DNA from: a virus
Direction: 5' to 3' (one strand)
DNA length: 35,477 bases
Virus record (IMG/VR): IMGVR_UViG_3300005441_000017
Coordinates: 1-35,477 of that record
The notes under the pieces: model-generated
What the model was told of the DNA's origin: nothing
What the model saw: only the letters and a program-made list of their open reading frames with translations
Databases searched by the model: none
Shown here: in pieces, positions 1-8,709 of the stretch
Numbering within the stretch: position 1 is the first letter of the stretch
Layout of the letters: every line of letters starts with the position of its first letter
Program-made: the position numbers and the translations under genes

Positions 1-44
1 GGTACATACCCCTTCTGTGTTAAAACAAGCGGGAACGTTGTCAT
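1..44 (-). CDS. Start of a tail/baseplate gene (partial, 14 codons)
   Basis: An ATG at 44-42 on the minus strand opens a frame that runs off the window edge with no stop: M-T-T-F-P-L-V-L-T-Q-K-G-Y-V. It begins two bases after the stop of the preceding gene, as expected in this packed late operon. From memory, several siphovirus baseplate or tail proteins begin with a similar M-T-T-F-P-L motif followed by a short polar stretch, so a baseplate or receptor-side tail protein is a reasonable guess from sequence and position. Fourteen residues are too few for an assignment. Confidence 0.5.
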   Translation of the reverse strand, partial: MTTFPLVLTQKGYV

Positions 45-45
45 G

Positions 46-501
46 TTAAGCTCCAATCATTGCTAATAGCCATTGATACTTTCGGCTAACTGTTAGTGTA
101 TGCGAACTAGAGTCAATTAAACCAGTTTGCTGATCGTGCGCTTGAATACTTAATGTTTGCTCTATTGGAATAGCGCAAAGTGGTATCAACGTCAAGTAAA
201 CTCCAGCAACCTTACGCGGCTGTGTATACACAGTACATACAGCGCTATGGTAACTCAGATCACAGGGCGGGTTTGGTTCTCCTGATCGGTTATCTATAAC
301 GCCAAACTGAATTGTTATTGTTTGCGGTAATTCGACTTCAACGATAATGACATTACCATCTGTGCTATACACATCTAAACGTACATGCGTTTTACTAAAA
401 ACTGCTGTATGCGATTTTGCAACAATAGTAACGATTAAATCAACAGATCGTACATTAACAACGTTCGACCACAGAAGTAATGTAATAATGATCAATTTCA
501 T
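46..501 (-). CDS. Small secreted-type protein in the tail operon
   Basis: A 151-residue protein starting at an ATG that overlaps the upstream tail gene stop (ATGA). The N-terminus has a Sec-type signal peptide: MK, about ten hydrophobic residues (LIIITLLLW), then a polar segment with a possible cleavage site after V-R-S near residue 19. The rest is rich in alternating hydrophobic and polar residues, typical of a beta-sandwich, with two cysteines around P-P-C-D-L-S-Y-H-S-A-V-C and one later. I do not recognise the family. Tail structural proteins normally lack signal peptides, so this may act in the host envelope (for example in superinfection exclusion) or be a tail-tip protein with a hydrophobic N-terminus. 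Its place between the tail hub and the next tail gene is clear; its function is not. Confidence 0.75.
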   Translation of the reverse strand: MKLIIITLLLWSNVVNVRSVDLIVTIVAKSHTAVFSKTHVRLDVYSTDGNVIIVEVELPQTITIQFGVIDNRSGEPNPPCDLSYHSAVCTVYTQPRKVAGVYLTLIPLCAIPIEQTLSIQAHDQQTGLIDSSSHTLTVSRKYQWLLAMIGA

Positions 502-2267
502 CGTTTCAACACTCGCGCCAATTGTTGATCGATACTCGGAAGATTACTCTCCAAATCGACCGTAATCTCATCTTTGATCAGATCATACGTACGGCGTTTG
601 ATTACAAGTGTACGTATTTTGTCATAGACAATTCCTAAAATTGCTGGCAAATTTCGGAACGTGATTTGATCATTCGATCGCACTGCAAACAGTTTATAGT
701 TCAATCCCGCGTTATCCTCAATAAATGTAATCTTGACGCTTGCACGCGGAATCGGGTCCTGATACGCAGCCAGGTACACATCTCGATACTGTGTTGCGAT
801 CGTCTCGGAAGTGGTATCAACCTGTACGCCTTTACGTCGTGTAATACCAAATTTTGTTACACTTGGCGCGTTTGCACTCACAGGTGAACGCATCTTACGG
901 TTATCTGCTGTTTTATAGATTGCATAGATGCTGTTAAATAGTTGTGTCAATGATCGCACAACCTGTAAATCTTCAATGTCCGTGACCCATGCACGCCCAG
1001 TACCTAATTGTTTCACAAGCAATTTTTGATCGTCAAACACTTGCGCGATCCACACTTTCGGCGTAGTAGCTGCATCACCGCGCTTGATCACATCATTGAT
1101 CACATCTGCACACGTTACATCTTCAAACACAGCATTATCCAAATCAATCGCTTGTGAGCCGACACCACTCGTATCTGCGATGATTTGAGTTGGGTTTAGG
1201 GTATTTACAGTTGTAATGCAATCTTTAATGATCTCATCCGGGTACACTACATGCGCTTGCACTGCTTGTCCGGTTGTATACGCATTAACGAACGTTGCAT
1301 TAAATTGCGTTGCAGATCCAATACTTAACACCGTTACTGTTTCTGATGTTGCCGTGCCAGCGTTTATTTGTAACTTTTGGCCGATGTACATCCGCGCTGT
1401 GCTTCCGACCGTTGCTGTAACGTTTGAACCGGCTGCACGATTAGCGGTGAGTGTTGTATTAATTCGATTAGTTGTTGACGTGACTACACGAACATTTGAT
1501 ATATCGACATACGCGCCGTCGCCAGTCTCGCCTGTATACGTAGTTGCAACACCGCTATTATACAACAAATCAAACACTATACGATTACGCGCGGTGAATG
1601 TTGCATTAACCGAAGCTGTAATCAATGCGCCGGTTGCATTAACCGATAGCACATTAGTTAGTGTTGCATAATCAAATGTGGCTGCATTACATTGAAAAAT
1701 CCAATTTGTCGGAGCTATGAATTGATAATCAAAGCTAATTCCAATAATCTCTTTTGTTGAATCATCTGGAATATTATATACAACAGAACCAATTTTTAGG
1801 TCACTTGCACCCCCACCAAACTGTTCATTTTTACGCGGTACTATGAGGATACGATCACTAATTTTTATTTCATAACGTTCTGGTCGTCTATTGAATAATT
1901 CAAGCTTTGAAATGGTACGAAACAACGATAGATCTGTAATACTCCACATTGCGGTGTAGAAAGTATCACTAAACGCAGACCAATACCCCAACGCTACAAT
2001 CTTTAAGCTTACATCAGTTTCAATAATTTGTGTAGGGTCCTCTAATCGACCGCGAAAAATCCCATAACCGCCCCAATTCGCGCGAACCTGGAGCGCGCCA
2101 AGCTGCTGGAAGAAATTAAACACTATATGAAACGGCACATCAATTTCAGCCTCCAGGCTCTCATTCCCATGCTCGCCGTCGCGTGCAACACACGATGTTG
2201 TAATCTCTGAACAATCTAACAACAATGTGGTGCCGGCAGGATTCCAGATAGACAGTTGACCTCTCAT
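498..2267 (-). CDS. Tail hub / Tal-like tail protein
   Basis: About 589 residues from the ATG at 2267, chosen because it overlaps the stop of the previous gene as ATGA; a start at 2306 is possible but would overlap by 42 bases. Position (tape measure, distal tail protein, then this gene) is that of the siphovirus tail-hub or tail-associated protein, which closes the tail end and often leads into receptor-binding proteins. The first 180 residues contain F-F-Q-Q-L-G-A-L-Q-V-R-A-N-W-G-G-Y-G-I-F-R-G, a barrel-like part resembling hub domains. A central region (about 200-360) is Thr/Asn/Val-rich beta sequence, and the C-terminus returns to a mixed fold. The role is inferred mainly from synteny. 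Confidence 0.7.
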   Translation of the reverse strand: MRGQLSIWNPAGTTLLLDCSEITTSCVARDGEHGNESLEAEIDVPFHIVFNFFQQLGALQVRANWGGYGIFRGRLEDPTQIIETDVSLKIVALGYWSAFSDTFYTAMWSITDLSLFRTISKLELFNRRPERYEIKISDRILIVPRKNEQFGGGASDLKIGSVVYNIPDDSTKEIIGISFDYQFIAPTNWIFQCNAATFDYATLTNVLSVNATGALITASVNATFTARNRIVFDLLYNSGVATTYTGETGDGAYVDISNVRVVTSTTNRINTTLTANRAAGSNVTATVGSTARMYIGQKLQINAGTATSETVTVLSIGSATQFNATFVNAYTTGQAVQAHVVYPDEIIKDCITTVNTLNPTQIIADTSGVGSQAIDLDNAVFEDVTCADVINDVIKRGDAATTPKVWIAQVFDDQKLLVKQLGTGRAWVTDIEDLQVVRSLTQLFNSIYAIYKTADNRKMRSPVSANAPSVTKFGITRRKGVQVDTTSETIATQYRDVYLAAYQDPIPRASVKITFIEDNAGLNYKLFAVRSNDQITFRNLPAILGIVYDKIRTLVIKRRTYDLIKDEITVDLESNLPSIDQQLARVLKR

Positions 2268-3667
2268 CTCGGCACCAAGTATCCAATTGTACGATCTGCC
2301 GACCAAACAAACGTATGCGCCGCAGTACCGGCGGCATTTGCAGGTCTCCAGAACGACCCTTGTGTCAACATCAAAAACACAGCAAGATCGGTTGCTGCAA
2401 TTGGTTCAGTGCCGTTAACATATCCTCCTTGAAATACATATGGATTGCCAGTGTAATTGTATAATGAAGCATTTACAGATGCGTTACCAACAAATGGTGT
2501 TGGATGTGTCAATAATCGATGATCAATAACAGTTCCCACACTGTTTGTGAGTGCTGGAATTGCAATGATCGTCGTAAACGCATTGATCAAAAAGATACCT
2601 AAATAATCAATATCGATGTTAATTGATCCTGAAACCGTACGATAGTAAAACGTTATCGTATCAAGTTGTTTTCCGTTTGTAGGGAAGATACCAAGAAATA
2701 CAACTTGCGGATTTGCGGGATTTTTAGCAAGTATCGTTACTTCTGGTAATACCATAGTATTACCGCCAATTGATACTTCTGGGCGAATGATTACATTAAC
2801 AGTTGTGGAACTATTTTTCAGATTGGCGTAGATCGCAACATGATCACCGTTTGCATACGCGGCGAGTGTGCTGGTGTACGAGAAATTACCCTCTGTGGTT
2901 GTAGCCGCAACACGCCCGATCGCACTGTTTGTTGCCAGGTTTGTCGTATCAGTAACGTTTGTCGTGCCAGTTAAATCACCACCAGATGCAATTGGGCGCC
3001 CCTCCACGTGAATGAGATGTGATGCTTCATTAGAAAATGCAATCACACCAGATAAGGAACCGCTAAACGGGCTAGCCGATGGTGTAATTGTTACCTTCAC
3101 TGGACACGGCTTCACATGCGTTGTGGTAAATGTGAGCGCATTAGGACCTGGACACGTAAACGTGCTACTCGACTGTGTATCAGTCGCGCCTAACCATAAG
3201 CCGTTTTTGCGAAAGAACGCAATGCGCACATCCATAATCCAATAAAAATCACCTACCTTGGTAAAATCGTCTGGTGCTTTTGGTTCGCGTGCAAAACCAG
3301 TGATTACATCTTTCTGGTACGTTGAAAGATCAGAGCCTTTGATTTGATACCTCAACACAGGAGGTTGCGCAATTTCGCGTTTTTTCCACCATCGAAAACC
3401 TTGTTCAATCAGACGAATCAATTTTTCGTAATTCGCAAGTGCTATAGCTGCCGTTGATCCTCGAATGTTTAATGTCCACTCTTCCGTAACCACAGGATAG
3501 GGGAATCCGAGTAGGCTTGTTTTCAATTGTGCTATTCGCGGACCCCAACCACCCCATTTCAATTGATAATCAGTTGCCGCGCCAGTACTCGACATGATCA
3601 GTACAGATTCATCTGCGCCGTCAAGATTTGCCACAATTTCGAGATAACTATACGCTGTTACTGTCAA
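2264..3667 (-). CDS. Distal tail (Dit-like) protein
   Basis: 467 residues, directly after the tape measure. The start is a TTG at 3667 overlapping the tape-measure stop (TTGA) and preceded by a GAGG Shine-Dalgarno site 5-6 bases upstream; no ATG lies nearby. The N-terminal 160 residues (Y-Q-L-K-W-G-G-W-G-P-R-I-A, W-T-L-N-I-R-G, a helix with R-L-I-E-Q-G-F-R-W-W-K-K, then a strand-rich stretch) fit a distal tail protein core that forms the ring joining tube and tip. The rest (from about 170) is a Thr/Ser/Asn-rich beta extension, possibly carbohydrate-binding or evolved-Dit-like. The assignment rests on order and general features, not on a conserved catalytic motif. Confidence 0.65.
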   Translation of the reverse strand: MTVTAYSYLEIVANLDGADESVLIMSSTGAATDYQLKWGGWGPRIAQLKTSLLGFPYPVVTEEWTLNIRGSTAAIALANYEKLIRLIEQGFRWWKKREIAQPPVLRYQIKGSDLSTYQKDVITGFAREPKAPDDFTKVGDFYWIMDVRIAFFRKNGLWLGATDTQSSSTFTCPGPNALTFTTTHVKPCPVKVTITPSASPFSGSLSGVIAFSNEASHLIHVEGRPIASGGDLTGTTNVTDTTNLATNSAIGRVAATTTEGNFSYTSTLAAYANGDHVAIYANLKNSSTTVNVIIRPEVSIGGNTMVLPEVTILAKNPANPQVVFLGIFPTNGKQLDTITFYYRTVSGSINIDIDYLGIFLINAFTTIIAIPALTNSVGTVIDHRLLTHPTPFVGNASVNASLYNYTGNPYVFQGGYVNGTEPIAATDLAVFLMLTQGSFWRPANAAGTAAHTFVWSADRTIGYLVPR

Positions 3668-6600
3668 TTTGACCTCACCAAAATATCAGCACTAATCCCC
3701 ATTGCTTCAAACGCGGCTGTAAGTAAAATCATAAACCGCTCCTCTTCTGTTTGATCGGCTTGAAGATTAACTATTAACTCGACCTTCTGTGCTTCTTTTT
3801 CAGATCGTTGTGCAGCTTCTACTAACCTGATTTGTGTGTCTAAAAATGATTGTTCGTTAAAATCAGTAGACAATGCACGACGTTGCCGTAAGTCTGCAAG
3901 CTCTGCAATACGTGCTGACTCCTCATCAAAAATTGCAATCGCTTCCGCTGACTTGCCAGCGGCTAATAACTCATTGACTTGTTTTTCGAGTGCCGCGTAT
4001 TGTTGCTTCGCCTGCTCTGCAATGGCGAGTACTCCATTACGCTGCTGTGTTGTTTGCGCTCCCTGTTCCTGTGCTTTTACTTCTAAGTAGCGTGTTTGGT
4101 TACGTGCATCATTTTGATCAAGCAATAGTTTGTTTTGCTGATCGTACAATCCATTAAGATACCGCTGATGTTCTTCGGCACGCTTTGCCGACTCTTCGTC
4201 AAATACAATTGGTTTCGATGCTTCCGCATTCGCGATCAAGTGTTGAACTTCTGCTAGTTCTGATGTAATCCCGTCAAGGTTCTTCTTAGATTCGGCAAAT
4301 GCTTTGTTTGCATCTTGTAACGCTTTTTCTGGTCCGGTTGCTTTTCCCAATTCATACAAATCCGCAAAGTTTTCAGCAACGCCGCGTGCAATACCAGCGC
4401 TTGCATTTGCAAAGTCCTTTACAAAGCTGAGAAAATTCTTTTGCATATCTCGGATCATTTCATCGGTATACCCCTCCAATTGTCTACCCATCTCGCCAAC
4501 AGAGTCTAATATTGCATTTAACATATCCGGCCATGCTATATCCCAACCGGATACCGCGCCTTCGATGAAATTATTTGAGAACGCGCGCCCAGCTCGACCT
4601 AAATTAGCCAATGGTGATGATCGATCGCGTGGCTCGCTACCTGGCAATAGATCACGCGCTTGCTGCAAAACTTCATTCACAGCGTCAACGGCTGATTGTG
4701 CCATTGCTTTAATGCCATCAATCATATTTTGTATGATTGCCTTACCAGCGTTAAAGAATTCAGTACCTTTGTCGCGTATGCGTTGAACCATTGTACCAGT
4801 AATTGATACTAGCATGTTCCAACTATCAGCCCAAGATTGTACAATCTTCGCACCCGTAGTACCAAAAAACCCCGCAATTATTTCAAAAGCGGCCCCAATA
4901 GCTTCGTAAATCCGTTTAACAACACCTTCGCTCATTGTACGTATTGTTTCCCATGCACCCTGCCAATCGCCTTGAAATAGTTGTAATGCAGCCTTTAATA
5001 GCCCACCAATGATCTCTAAAGCACCTAATACAACGTTTTTAATAACGATCCACGCATTATCTAATACGTGTTTGATACTATCACCATGCTCTGTTGTAAA
5101 CTTAACCCATGTAAGCATAATTGCATTAAACAGTACACTTACTAAACCTAACGCAGAACTAGCAATTCCAGAAAGCTTTAACAATGCTTGCGCAAATGTA
5201 TCACTAATATCCTGTCCATTACGTTGCATAAACGCAAGCAGTATGCCCATTGCACTTGTAAAGATACCATTGACAGTCAAAAACACTGTATTGACTGTTG
5301 CTACAAACTGATTGAACGTACCATCCCATCCGGCCTTAATTTGCGCGCCGTAATTCCAAATGGTTGTATTAACGATCAGTAATGCTTGATCTACTATTTC
5401 ACCTAACCGATTAAAGCGTTCGATAGTGCTATCAATTGCAGGCTGAAAATGTGTTGTAAAACCAGCTGCAAACGATGAAAACATTCCGCCAGCGGCACTA
5501 ACTGTTGCAATTGTCCCGCCAATTGCCATATTTGCTTCAAGGAACTTGTAATTCAACACGCCCGCCGCTGTGTTCACATCTGAAATGAGTGTCGATACGG
5601 GCGCTAAACCCTCCGATAAACCGCTCATACTACCTGCAATATCGCCAATGCCTCCAGCGGCGCCCCCAGCACTTGTAGCGGCTGTGTTTAAGAGTTGAAT
5701 CTGTTGACCGATGAGCGAATTTGTTTGGTTGCCAATGTCAAGCAATTTTTGTTCTGTGTCAACACGCGATTGCGCTTGCGATTGCTCTAACTCAGCAGCA
5801 GCTACTTTTTCTTGCGCCGCCGTTACAACCGCATCACGTTCGGACTCTACTGCGGTTATACGCTTCTCAACATCCATTTGCGCTAGTTCATTACGCGCTA
5901 ACTCTTTGTCAAGTTCGCTTGCATCTTCGTCCGCAATTGTTTTATTTAATTCTTGCACACGTTGCATACCGCGTATTTCTTTTTCACGATTCTGTAACGC
6001 GCCCAATTCAGAATTAAGCGGCGCCAAGATGCCTTTATAGTGCTCTGTGGCGCGATTAAGATCATCCTGTGCTTGCTTTACTTTACGTGTTGCTTGTGTT
6101 AGCTCGAAATATGATTTGACAAAATTAGCAACCTTCGCACCAGCAGGACCAATTGACGAAATGATACCGTTAAATGTGCTTTCTGAAACACTCCCAATGC
6201 TGTTAATCTCATTGATCGCTTTTGCAACACCTTGTCGGCCTAGTAACACAGCGGGTATAATACCTTCTTCGCCAAATTGACCTACATCTGCGAGTCCGCG
6301 TAGTGTAGATTGAATTGCATCGCCAATACTACTTAGTATACTGTAATCAACATTTGCCCAATTATTAATGTACAGTTGTCCGGCTTCACTTCCCCACTTA
6401 TCGAGATCGGGTGTAATTTTTGGTGGTGAACCGGGTTTCAGCCATCCCGCAATGATTGATCCTAGTGTTTTCAGTGCTGCTACAACTTCTTTTGCAGCAG
6501 CTAGAATACCCCCCGCAAACGATCCGGAGATGTTCTTTCCCCAACCAAATGCACTCTTCGCAAGATTTGCAAATGTTCCGGCAGATGCCAACACCAAATC

Positions 6601-7761
6601 AACCACTTTTGCAAGTGCAGTACCAAACGCCTCGATAAAATCCATTGCACCTTTTGATTGAAGTAACGTTGCAAAGCTTGCTGCTAATTTCGCAATACTA
6701 GGTGCTAATTTCTCACCAATAGTCACCAAAAACACCGCGCCAGCAGCTTTAATCTTTTCACCGGACGCCGCAATAGTGCTATTCATTATTTTGTACGCTG
6801 CGCCGGTTGAGCCTGCACTATTCGCCATTGCATCAATTGCGCTAGTGAATTGTTGTGTACCTGTTCCTGTGAGTGCTAGTGCCGCACCACCAGCTTCTAC
6901 CGATCCAAATAGTTCATTAATGCCCTTTCCACCACCTACGGCGGCTTTTTCGAGTAATTGCAATGCACCTTGAAGATTACCACCAGATGCAATAAATGCG
7001 CGAAAACTTTGCCCCGATACCTTTTCAAACGTTTTTGCAACTTCTGTACCACTATCAGACAACTCGACAAGCATTTGCCGTAGTTGTGTTGTAGCTGTTG
7101 CCGTTGGCACACCTTGTAATGTCATTGACGCCAATGCTGCTGTGACATTATCGAAACTCAACCCCAAACTAGCAGCAACCGGCGTAACATTATACAGGCT
7201 TGTAGACAGTTGCTCGAATGTTGTTTTACCGAACTTAACCGCCGTAAACATCAAATCGCTGGCTTGTGCCGCACTGATGTTACTTTGCCCGTATGCGTTG
7301 ACAACACTCGTTAACCCGTCCACTGTGATCTTTAAGTCAGTTACGCCAGCCTTTGCGGCTTGCTGTGCCGTTTCTAAAAATGTGAATACATTATCCGCCG
7401 GGATGCCACTCGAAATACTTTCGTATAATGCGGGAATCAATTTATCTGGCAACACACCAAACTCTAACGAAAAAGCTTTTACCTGGCTTGTCATCTTAGC
7501 CATGGCTGCATCGCTGGCGTTTGGGAGCAACGTAAAGACTTCGGCCATCTGATTTTGAAAACCAGCAAACGCCACGCCAGCACCAGTGGCAACACTAATC
7601 AGCGCAGCCGTTGCACTAACAGCAACGCCAGCAGCAAGCTTGCCAAGTGACCCAATGCTAGAGGAAAATTTTTGGGTTTCAGAAACCGACGCGGCGAGTC
7701 CGCTATTGTACTCGCCTGCATCAATCCCCAAGCCAACCAATAATTTCGCGATTGTAGTCAC
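3664..7761 (-). CDS. Tape measure protein
   Basis: 1,365 residues, the longest gene in the window, as expected for the protein that sets tail length and helps DNA entry. The N-terminus (to about residue 330) has the Ala/Gly-rich, helical pattern of the phage minor tail/tape-measure family (about 80-330, with F-A-G-F-Q-N-Q-M-A-E-V near 67). Coiled-coil charged segments lie around 540-680 and 1170-1340, and hydrophobic, possibly membrane-active stretches around 740-960. Translation appears to start at a GTG (7761) with no strong Shine-Dalgarno site; a TGA lies six codons upstream in frame, so a longer start is impossible. It is separated from the chaperone genes by a plus-strand cassette, so its mRNA must read through that cassette antisense or start inside it. 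Confidence 0.9.
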   Translation of the reverse strand: MTTIAKLLVGLGIDAGEYNSGLAASVSETQKFSSSIGSLGKLAAGVAVSATAALISVATGAGVAFAGFQNQMAEVFTLLPNASDAAMAKMTSQVKAFSLEFGVLPDKLIPALYESISSGIPADNVFTFLETAQQAAKAGVTDLKITVDGLTSVVNAYGQSNISAAQASDLMFTAVKFGKTTFEQLSTSLYNVTPVAASLGLSFDNVTAALASMTLQGVPTATATTQLRQMLVELSDSGTEVAKTFEKVSGQSFRAFIASGGNLQGALQLLEKAAVGGGKGINELFGSVEAGGAALALTGTGTQQFTSAIDAMANSAGSTGAAYKIMNSTIAASGEKIKAAGAVFLVTIGEKLAPSIAKLAASFATLLQSKGAMDFIEAFGTALAKVVDLVLASAGTFANLAKSAFGWGKNISGSFAGGILAAAKEVVAALKTLGSIIAGWLKPGSPPKITPDLDKWGSEAGQLYINNWANVDYSILSSIGDAIQSTLRGLADVGQFGEEGIIPAVLLGRQGVAKAINEINSIGSVSESTFNGIISSIGPAGAKVANFVKSYFELTQATRKVKQAQDDLNRATEHYKGILAPLNSELGALQNREKEIRGMQRVQELNKTIADEDASELDKELARNELAQMDVEKRITAVESERDAVVTAAQEKVAAAELEQSQAQSRVDTEQKLLDIGNQTNSLIGQQIQLLNTAATSAGGAAGGIGDIAGSMSGLSEGLAPVSTLISDVNTAAGVLNYKFLEANMAIGGTIATVSAAGGMFSSFAAGFTTHFQPAIDSTIERFNRLGEIVDQALLIVNTTIWNYGAQIKAGWDGTFNQFVATVNTVFLTVNGIFTSAMGILLAFMQRNGQDISDTFAQALLKLSGIASSALGLVSVLFNAIMLTWVKFTTEHGDSIKHVLDNAWIVIKNVVLGALEIIGGLLKAALQLFQGDWQGAWETIRTMSEGVVKRIYEAIGAAFEIIAGFFGTTGAKIVQSWADSWNMLVSITGTMVQRIRDKGTEFFNAGKAIIQNMIDGIKAMAQSAVDAVNEVLQQARDLLPGSEPRDRSSPLANLGRAGRAFSNNFIEGAVSGWDIAWPDMLNAILDSVGEMGRQLEGYTDEMIRDMQKNFLSFVKDFANASAGIARGVAENFADLYELGKATGPEKALQDANKAFAESKKNLDGITSELAEVQHLIANAEASKPIVFDEESAKRAEEHQRYLNGLYDQQNKLLLDQNDARNQTRYLEVKAQEQGAQTTQQRNGVLAIAEQAKQQYAALEKQVNELLAAGKSAEAIAIFDEESARIAELADLRQRRALSTDFNEQSFLDTQIRLVEAAQRSEKEAQKVELIVNLQADQTEEERFMILLTAAFEAMGISADILVRSN

Positions 7762-7809
7762 GTGTAGTAAACCATTTCAGCGTAATATCGTCATTCTACG
7801 ATAAAGTTC

Positions 7810-7838
7810 TTGACACGCGGATCGTTTTACTGTATAGT
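7810..7838 (+). promoter_or_regulatory. Sigma-70-type promoter of the reverse-oriented cassette
   Basis: TTGACA at 7810-7815 and TATAGT at 7833-7838 are separated by exactly 17 bases. The -35 is a perfect consensus and the -10 matches 5 of 6. Transcription would start near 7845 and reach the first small gene at 7890 through a short purine-rich leader. It points opposite to the surrounding tail genes. Confidence 0.85.
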
Positions 7839-7889
7839 ACTTACACAGGAAAGAAAACGAAAACAAACACAAACCGAAAGGATGTTCTA

Positions 7890-8069
7890 ATGAACACATA
7901 CACACTCACCGTAATGACCACCGAAGGTATTGAGATCATCACAGATCACGATACAATGAATAGTGTTCAGGTAAGCTTCGCTAGGATTGCCGCTGCCGCT
8001 GCTGGTTGTTTGGAGTGGAGCGAGATCCTAAATAACGAAACTGGCGAACTGGAACACTACGATTACTAA
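7890..8069 (+). CDS. Small hypothetical protein, first gene of plus-strand cassette
   Basis: 59 residues starting M-N-T-Y-T-L-T-V-M-T-T-E-G-I-E-I-I and ending T-G-E-L-E-H-Y-D-Y, followed by TAA. An AAAGGA site lies 7 bases upstream of the ATG and a near-consensus promoter lies 50-80 bases upstream. The protein is acidic, with an Ala-rich helix in the middle (A-R-I-A-A-A-A-A-G-C). No known family is recognised. It is the promoter-proximal gene of a three-gene cassette inserted antisense in the tail operon, a typical place for a moron gene expressed independently of late transcription. Confidence 0.7.
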   Translation: MNTYTLTVMTTEGIEIITDHDTMNSVQVSFARIAAAAAGCLEWSEILNNETGELEHYDY

Positions 8070-8083
8070 ACAAAAATACTGAC

Positions 8084-8107
8084 GGGGGAGGTATCAAAAT
8101 CTCCCCC
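8084..8107 (+). other. GC-rich hairpin between cassette genes
   Basis: GGGGGAG at 8084-8090 pairs with CTCCCCC at 8101-8107, extendable by a G-T and a T-A pair into a 10-base loop. It sits between the first cassette gene (stop 8067-8069) and the Shine-Dalgarno site of the second. No T tract follows, so it is more likely an mRNA stabiliser or attenuator than an intrinsic terminator. Confidence 0.65.
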
Positions 8108-8133
8108 CTCACACCAACACAGGAGCCAATACC

Positions 8134-8427
8134 ATGACAGCCGATCAAATTGCTCTTAATTTCTACAACCAACGCCCGATGCTTGATCAAAATCGCTGGT
8201 TAACCGCCAAGCAAGCAAAATGGTTGTTTGACGTGTGGAAACGCGAACTTCTTGCGGATGGCGGGCGTACAGGTGGACACACCGATCGCATCGCAACAGG
8301 ATCATTTTATATCACCAATGTTGAGTACAAATGGAAAATGATTCTCCAATTAAACGGTGCAGGCGCATTCGTTGTTGTCAATGCGCAAGAATGGCGCGAC
8401 GGTAAAACAATTTCACACGGTTTCTAA
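8134..8427 (+). CDS. Small hypothetical protein, second gene of plus-strand cassette
   Basis: 97 residues from ATG at 8134, with an ACACAGGAGC ribosome site upstream of the same form found before several other small plus-strand genes of this phage (8441, 34751, 34964). The N-terminal half is helical and basic/aromatic (L-T-A-K-Q-A-K-W-L-F-D-V-W-K-R-E-L), the second half looks like beta strands (S-F-Y-I-T-N-V-E-Y-K-W-K-M-I-L-Q-L-N-G-A-G-A-F-V-V-V). No family is recognised. Shared ribosome-site style suggests it is regulated with the early small genes rather than the late structural operon. Confidence 0.75.
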   Translation: MTADQIALNFYNQRPMLDQNRWLTAKQAKWLFDVWKRELLADGGRTGGHTDRIATGSFYITNVEYKWKMILQLNGAGAFVVVNAQEWRDGKTISHGF

Positions 8428-8452
8428 GCGTATCAACACAGGAGCAACACCA

Positions 8453-8665
8453 ATGAAACGCGGGCGTAAACCAGTATATGCACGATTTAGGATCGAAACC
8501 CTAGAGCGCCACATAGCCCTACAAATAGTGCGAGAACAGGATGCTGGTGTGGCCGCATTACGTCGTTTCGCTAAAGAAATAGGCGTAAGACCAGATGAAG
8601 CTCAAATCAAAGTACACACACAAATGTATATAGATGAAATTGAGCGCTGGCGTAAACAAAGTTAA
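8453..8665 (+). CDS. Small basic protein, third gene of plus-strand cassette
   Basis: 70 residues starting at ATG 8453 with GGAG 8 bases upstream; a longer reading from 8357 would overlap the previous gene by 70 bases and lacks a ribosome site. The N-terminus is basic (M-K-R-G-R-K-P-V-Y-A-R-F-R) and the rest is predicted helical (A-A-L-R-R-F-A-K-E-I-G-V-R-P-D-E-A-Q-I-K), with the look of a small DNA-binding helix-turn-helix. It is the last gene before a bidirectional terminator. A nucleic-acid-binding role is an inference from charge and helical pattern only. Confidence 0.7.
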   Translation: MKRGRKPVYARFRIETLERHIALQIVREQDAGVAALRRFAKEIGVRPDEAQIKVHTQMYIDEIERWRKQS

Positions 8666-8668
8666 AAC

Positions 8669-8709
8669 AAATTCACCAATTACATACCTTATGCAATTGG
8701 TGAATTTTT
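8669..8709. terminator. Bidirectional intrinsic terminator closing the cassette
   Basis: AAATTCACCAATT (8669-8681) pairs with AATTGGTGAATTT (8695-8707), a perfect 13-bp stem with a 13-base loop. On the plus strand the stem ends in a run of T (8705-8709); on the minus strand the sequence after the stem is also T-rich (complement of 8661-8670). It lies 4 bases after the last cassette gene and covers the end of the minus-strand tail chaperone frame (stop at 8689). Confidence 0.85.

Noticed and set aside
347-7552. Many plus-strand open frames of 60-160 codons under the tail genes
   Set aside because: They lie opposite long minus-strand genes with good family features, lack ribosome sites and have low-complexity translations typical of antisense shadows.
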